Shown piece by piece: positions 62,370 to 64,000 of a stretch of 64,000 bases of DNA. The notes under the pieces are model-generated. The model saw nothing but the letters and a program-made list of their open reading frames with translations, was not told the origin of the DNA and searched no databases. Each line of letters starts with the position of its first letter. Within the stretch, counting starts at the first letter, position 1. Made by a program: the position numbers and the translations under genes. The stretch comes from Oxytricha trifallax (lineage: Eukaryota > Ciliophora > Spirotrichea > Sporadotrichida > Oxytrichidae): positions 1-64,000 of the forward strand of contig ARYC01000782.1 in the NCBI GenBank assembly GCA_000711775.1. Reading direction: 5' to 3'.

Positions 62370-63147
62370 TATTGCAGATATATTCGATATTAAATTTTAG
62401 ATAAAATTAGTATTATATTATTAAATTAATCTACTCATAATATTGTTTGCCTCTCCTCTATAGTTTAATATTTGTATTTATTACTACTATACTTTTATCC
62501 CATTATCATATCGAGAATAGAAAAATAGATATGAATAATTATTATATTTTTGAATTTAAATGAGCTTATAGGTCAGGAGCGTTATTATTATTAAATATTT
62601 CAACTTAATATTATTAATAATTTATTATATACATCAGCCCCTATAGATTATTATTTAGTTTATTCTTAAATTTGCTTGTTTGATTCTTTCAAATAAAATA
62701 TGTTTTAACAGAATAATAATATAAATTTTATGGGGGATTCATATATTTTTAGATCTTTCAAATATTGAAATATTAAGCCCTCGCCCATATCCCAGCTGTT
62801 TTTTGGAGTTAGTAATGAACTAGTATCGAATGATCTGAAACAGAAGATAAAATATTTTTAGTATGAAATTTATACAAATTGAGATGGAATTAATGAGAGC
62901 ACTTTTCTAAAATATAAAAATTCTAGTTATACTTCTTTAAGCTGCAAAATATTTGAAACCCGTTTGTCTTCTCTTAATTAGAGTAATAAAAATTAAAACT
63001 TAAAGTATTAATAGATATATACAAACTAAAAATAAATAGTAGAAAGTTTATTTTATTTAATGAGTGAGGAGTGAACTTTAAGGTTCTTAATTTTTTACTT
63101 AAATTTGGAGGAGTATATCAAAATCCACAAATTTATTGTGTTAATAG
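62370..63147 (-). other. Coding-like segments upstream of the methyltransferase
   Basis: At about 63000-62940 the minus strand reads REDKRVSNILQLKE, followed by a GT...TTTCAG segment whose removal leads into IIRYQFITNSKKQLGYGRGL (about 62845-62790). Reading across instead gives SFDTSSLLTPKNSWDMGEGL in another frame. Both look protein-like. They may be the true 5' end of the methyltransferase gene or pieces of another gene. I could not find in-phase pointers linking them, and no ATG was found. Confidence 0.4.
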
Positions 63148-63679
63148 ATGCAAAAATTGAGGATCAGGGTAGTGACTAGTCAATCACTAAATGCTAAGAC
63201 TAAGGATATAGCTTTGGCTATTGCCTGTGTTTATAGAAAGTAGATAAGGCAAATATTATAATTTACTTAGGCAATAATAAATTGAATATATATTAACGAT
63301 TAAATAGAGATATAGATATAAAACAAAATATTATTAATGACTTAAGTCCATATAAATTTCCTTAAAAATATCTGCCATGGTTTTATTCAATTTATTTTAT
63401 TTAATATAGTATGTGTGCGGTTTTTTAAGATGAAGCTTAACAATAAACATTTATGAGCTATAGAGAAGTGATTAAAAAACTTATTTTAAATACATTAAAG
63501 CTAGACATGCACACGCTAAAATTGCTGAATGACTTATTAAATATATATTCTTATTTTGCTATAATTTAGTAATTGTACAAGTCTTAATTCATAGCAATAT
63601 ATTTGACCAAAGAATTATCTTATCTTACTGGGATCTTTTGTTTATTATTTTCAAGATGTCTGGTATTATAAATGCATGA
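63148..63679 (+). CDS. Small unidentified protein, 95 aa, 2 IESs
   Basis: Start ATG 63148 (MQKLRIRVVTSQSLNAKTKD), stop TGA 63677-63679. Removing two IESs joins DIALAIACAVFQDEAQQQTF to MSYREVIKKLILNTLKLDMH, TLKLLNDLLN and IFDQRIILSYWDLLFIIFKM; the total is 288 nt, 95 codons plus stop. The middle is amphipathic helix-like and the end hydrophobic. No family is recognised. The pointers TGTG and AATATAT are short or low-complexity, and an unbroken alternative frame of 221 codons (63075-63740) overlaps it, so the model is tentative. It would be transcribed away from the methyltransferase. Confidence 0.45.
63230..63417. other. IES (tentative), pointer TGTG
   Basis: 188 bp; pointers at 63226-63229 and 63414-63417, in phase. 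Confidence 0.4.
63547..63602. other. IES (tentative), pointer AATATAT
   Basis: 56 bp; pointers at 63540-63546 and 63596-63602, correcting the frame. Confidence 0.45.
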
Positions 63680-64000
63680 TTTCTATTTTATTTATTTTTA
63701 TAAAGTAAAATATTTTCATAAGAAATACTTTACCTCTTGATTCTATATCAACTTTGTATCAATAATTTTAAACTTCTAAATTTTCTGAATAAAGCTCTAT
63801 TTGCCTGATTTTTATTTCATCACTTCTATAAAAAAATTTTAATTTAATTTAAAGGATTATATATATATAATTAAATTATTTTCCAATTGGCTTATTATAT
63901 TAAATTAAATAAAAATATCTTCTCCTAAAATTCAGAAATTTACGAGAAACATTGAAAATAAATGAAATTTCTGCTTTCTCAAGACTGTTTTTCAGGCAAG
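63680..64000. other. AT-rich end of window
   Basis: No coding stretch or repeat recognised in the last 321 bp. Confidence 0.5.

Overview
This window is germline (micronuclear) DNA of a spirotrich ciliate, most likely an oxytrichid such as Oxytricha/Sterkiella. Four things in the sequence say so. Every long gene is readable only when TAA and TAG are glutamine and TGA is the sole stop (for example the GTPase motif DVGGQ is written with TAG). Genes are interrupted by 38-290 bp AT-rich inserts flanked by 3-11 bp direct repeats (pointers), as expected of internal eliminated sequences (IESs). One gene is scrambled. The left edge carries the end of a TBE-type transposon with G4T4-like terminal repeats and a transposase fragment.

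Layout. 1-628: TBE transposon end. 741-45993: about 45 kb of very AT-rich, presumably germline-limited DNA. It holds two ~540 bp GC-richer direct repeats (741-1287, 7992-8530), three copies of a palindromic MITE-like element (2609-3707 with a nested insertion, 12293-12700, 36189-36608), two ~810 bp palindromes (16293-17100 and 18702-19511, the second with gene-like arms), seven copies of a ~39 bp motif in one orientation, a GC-rich island near 22.2-22.5 kb, and four stretches that look like coding sequence or its remains: an unidentified one (4204-5084), an NF-YC-like histone fold with a one-base frameshift (9504-10375), a WD40-like open frame (27948-26716, minus) and an unidentified minus ORF (36030-35530).

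45994-63679 is a dense block of ordinary genes still in germline form. In order: a coiled-coil Gln/Asn-rich protein (minus), an ARF-like GTPase (plus), a scrambled UMP-CMP kinase (minus), a WD40 protein (plus), a TPR protein (plus), a membrane-linked methyltransferase (minus) and a small unidentified protein (plus). I joined each gene at its pointers and removed GT-AG introns; for all seven the joined reading frame closes exactly (total length divisible by three, ending in TGA), which is the main internal check on the map. Coordinates of the CDS entries span from start to stop codon in the germline DNA, IESs and introns included.

The most interesting feature is the kinase. A 29 bp coding segment for its lid region lies beyond the gene's 3' end and must be moved into place. 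Next to it is a second version of another kinase segment, exactly the same length as the copy inside the gene and bounded by the same pointer-like repeats, as if it could replace it.

Limits: no similarity search or ORF scan with the ciliate code could be run. Macronuclear chromosome ends, expression and the exact choice between intron and IES at a few junctions are inferred. Small genes in the AT-rich 45 kb may have been missed.
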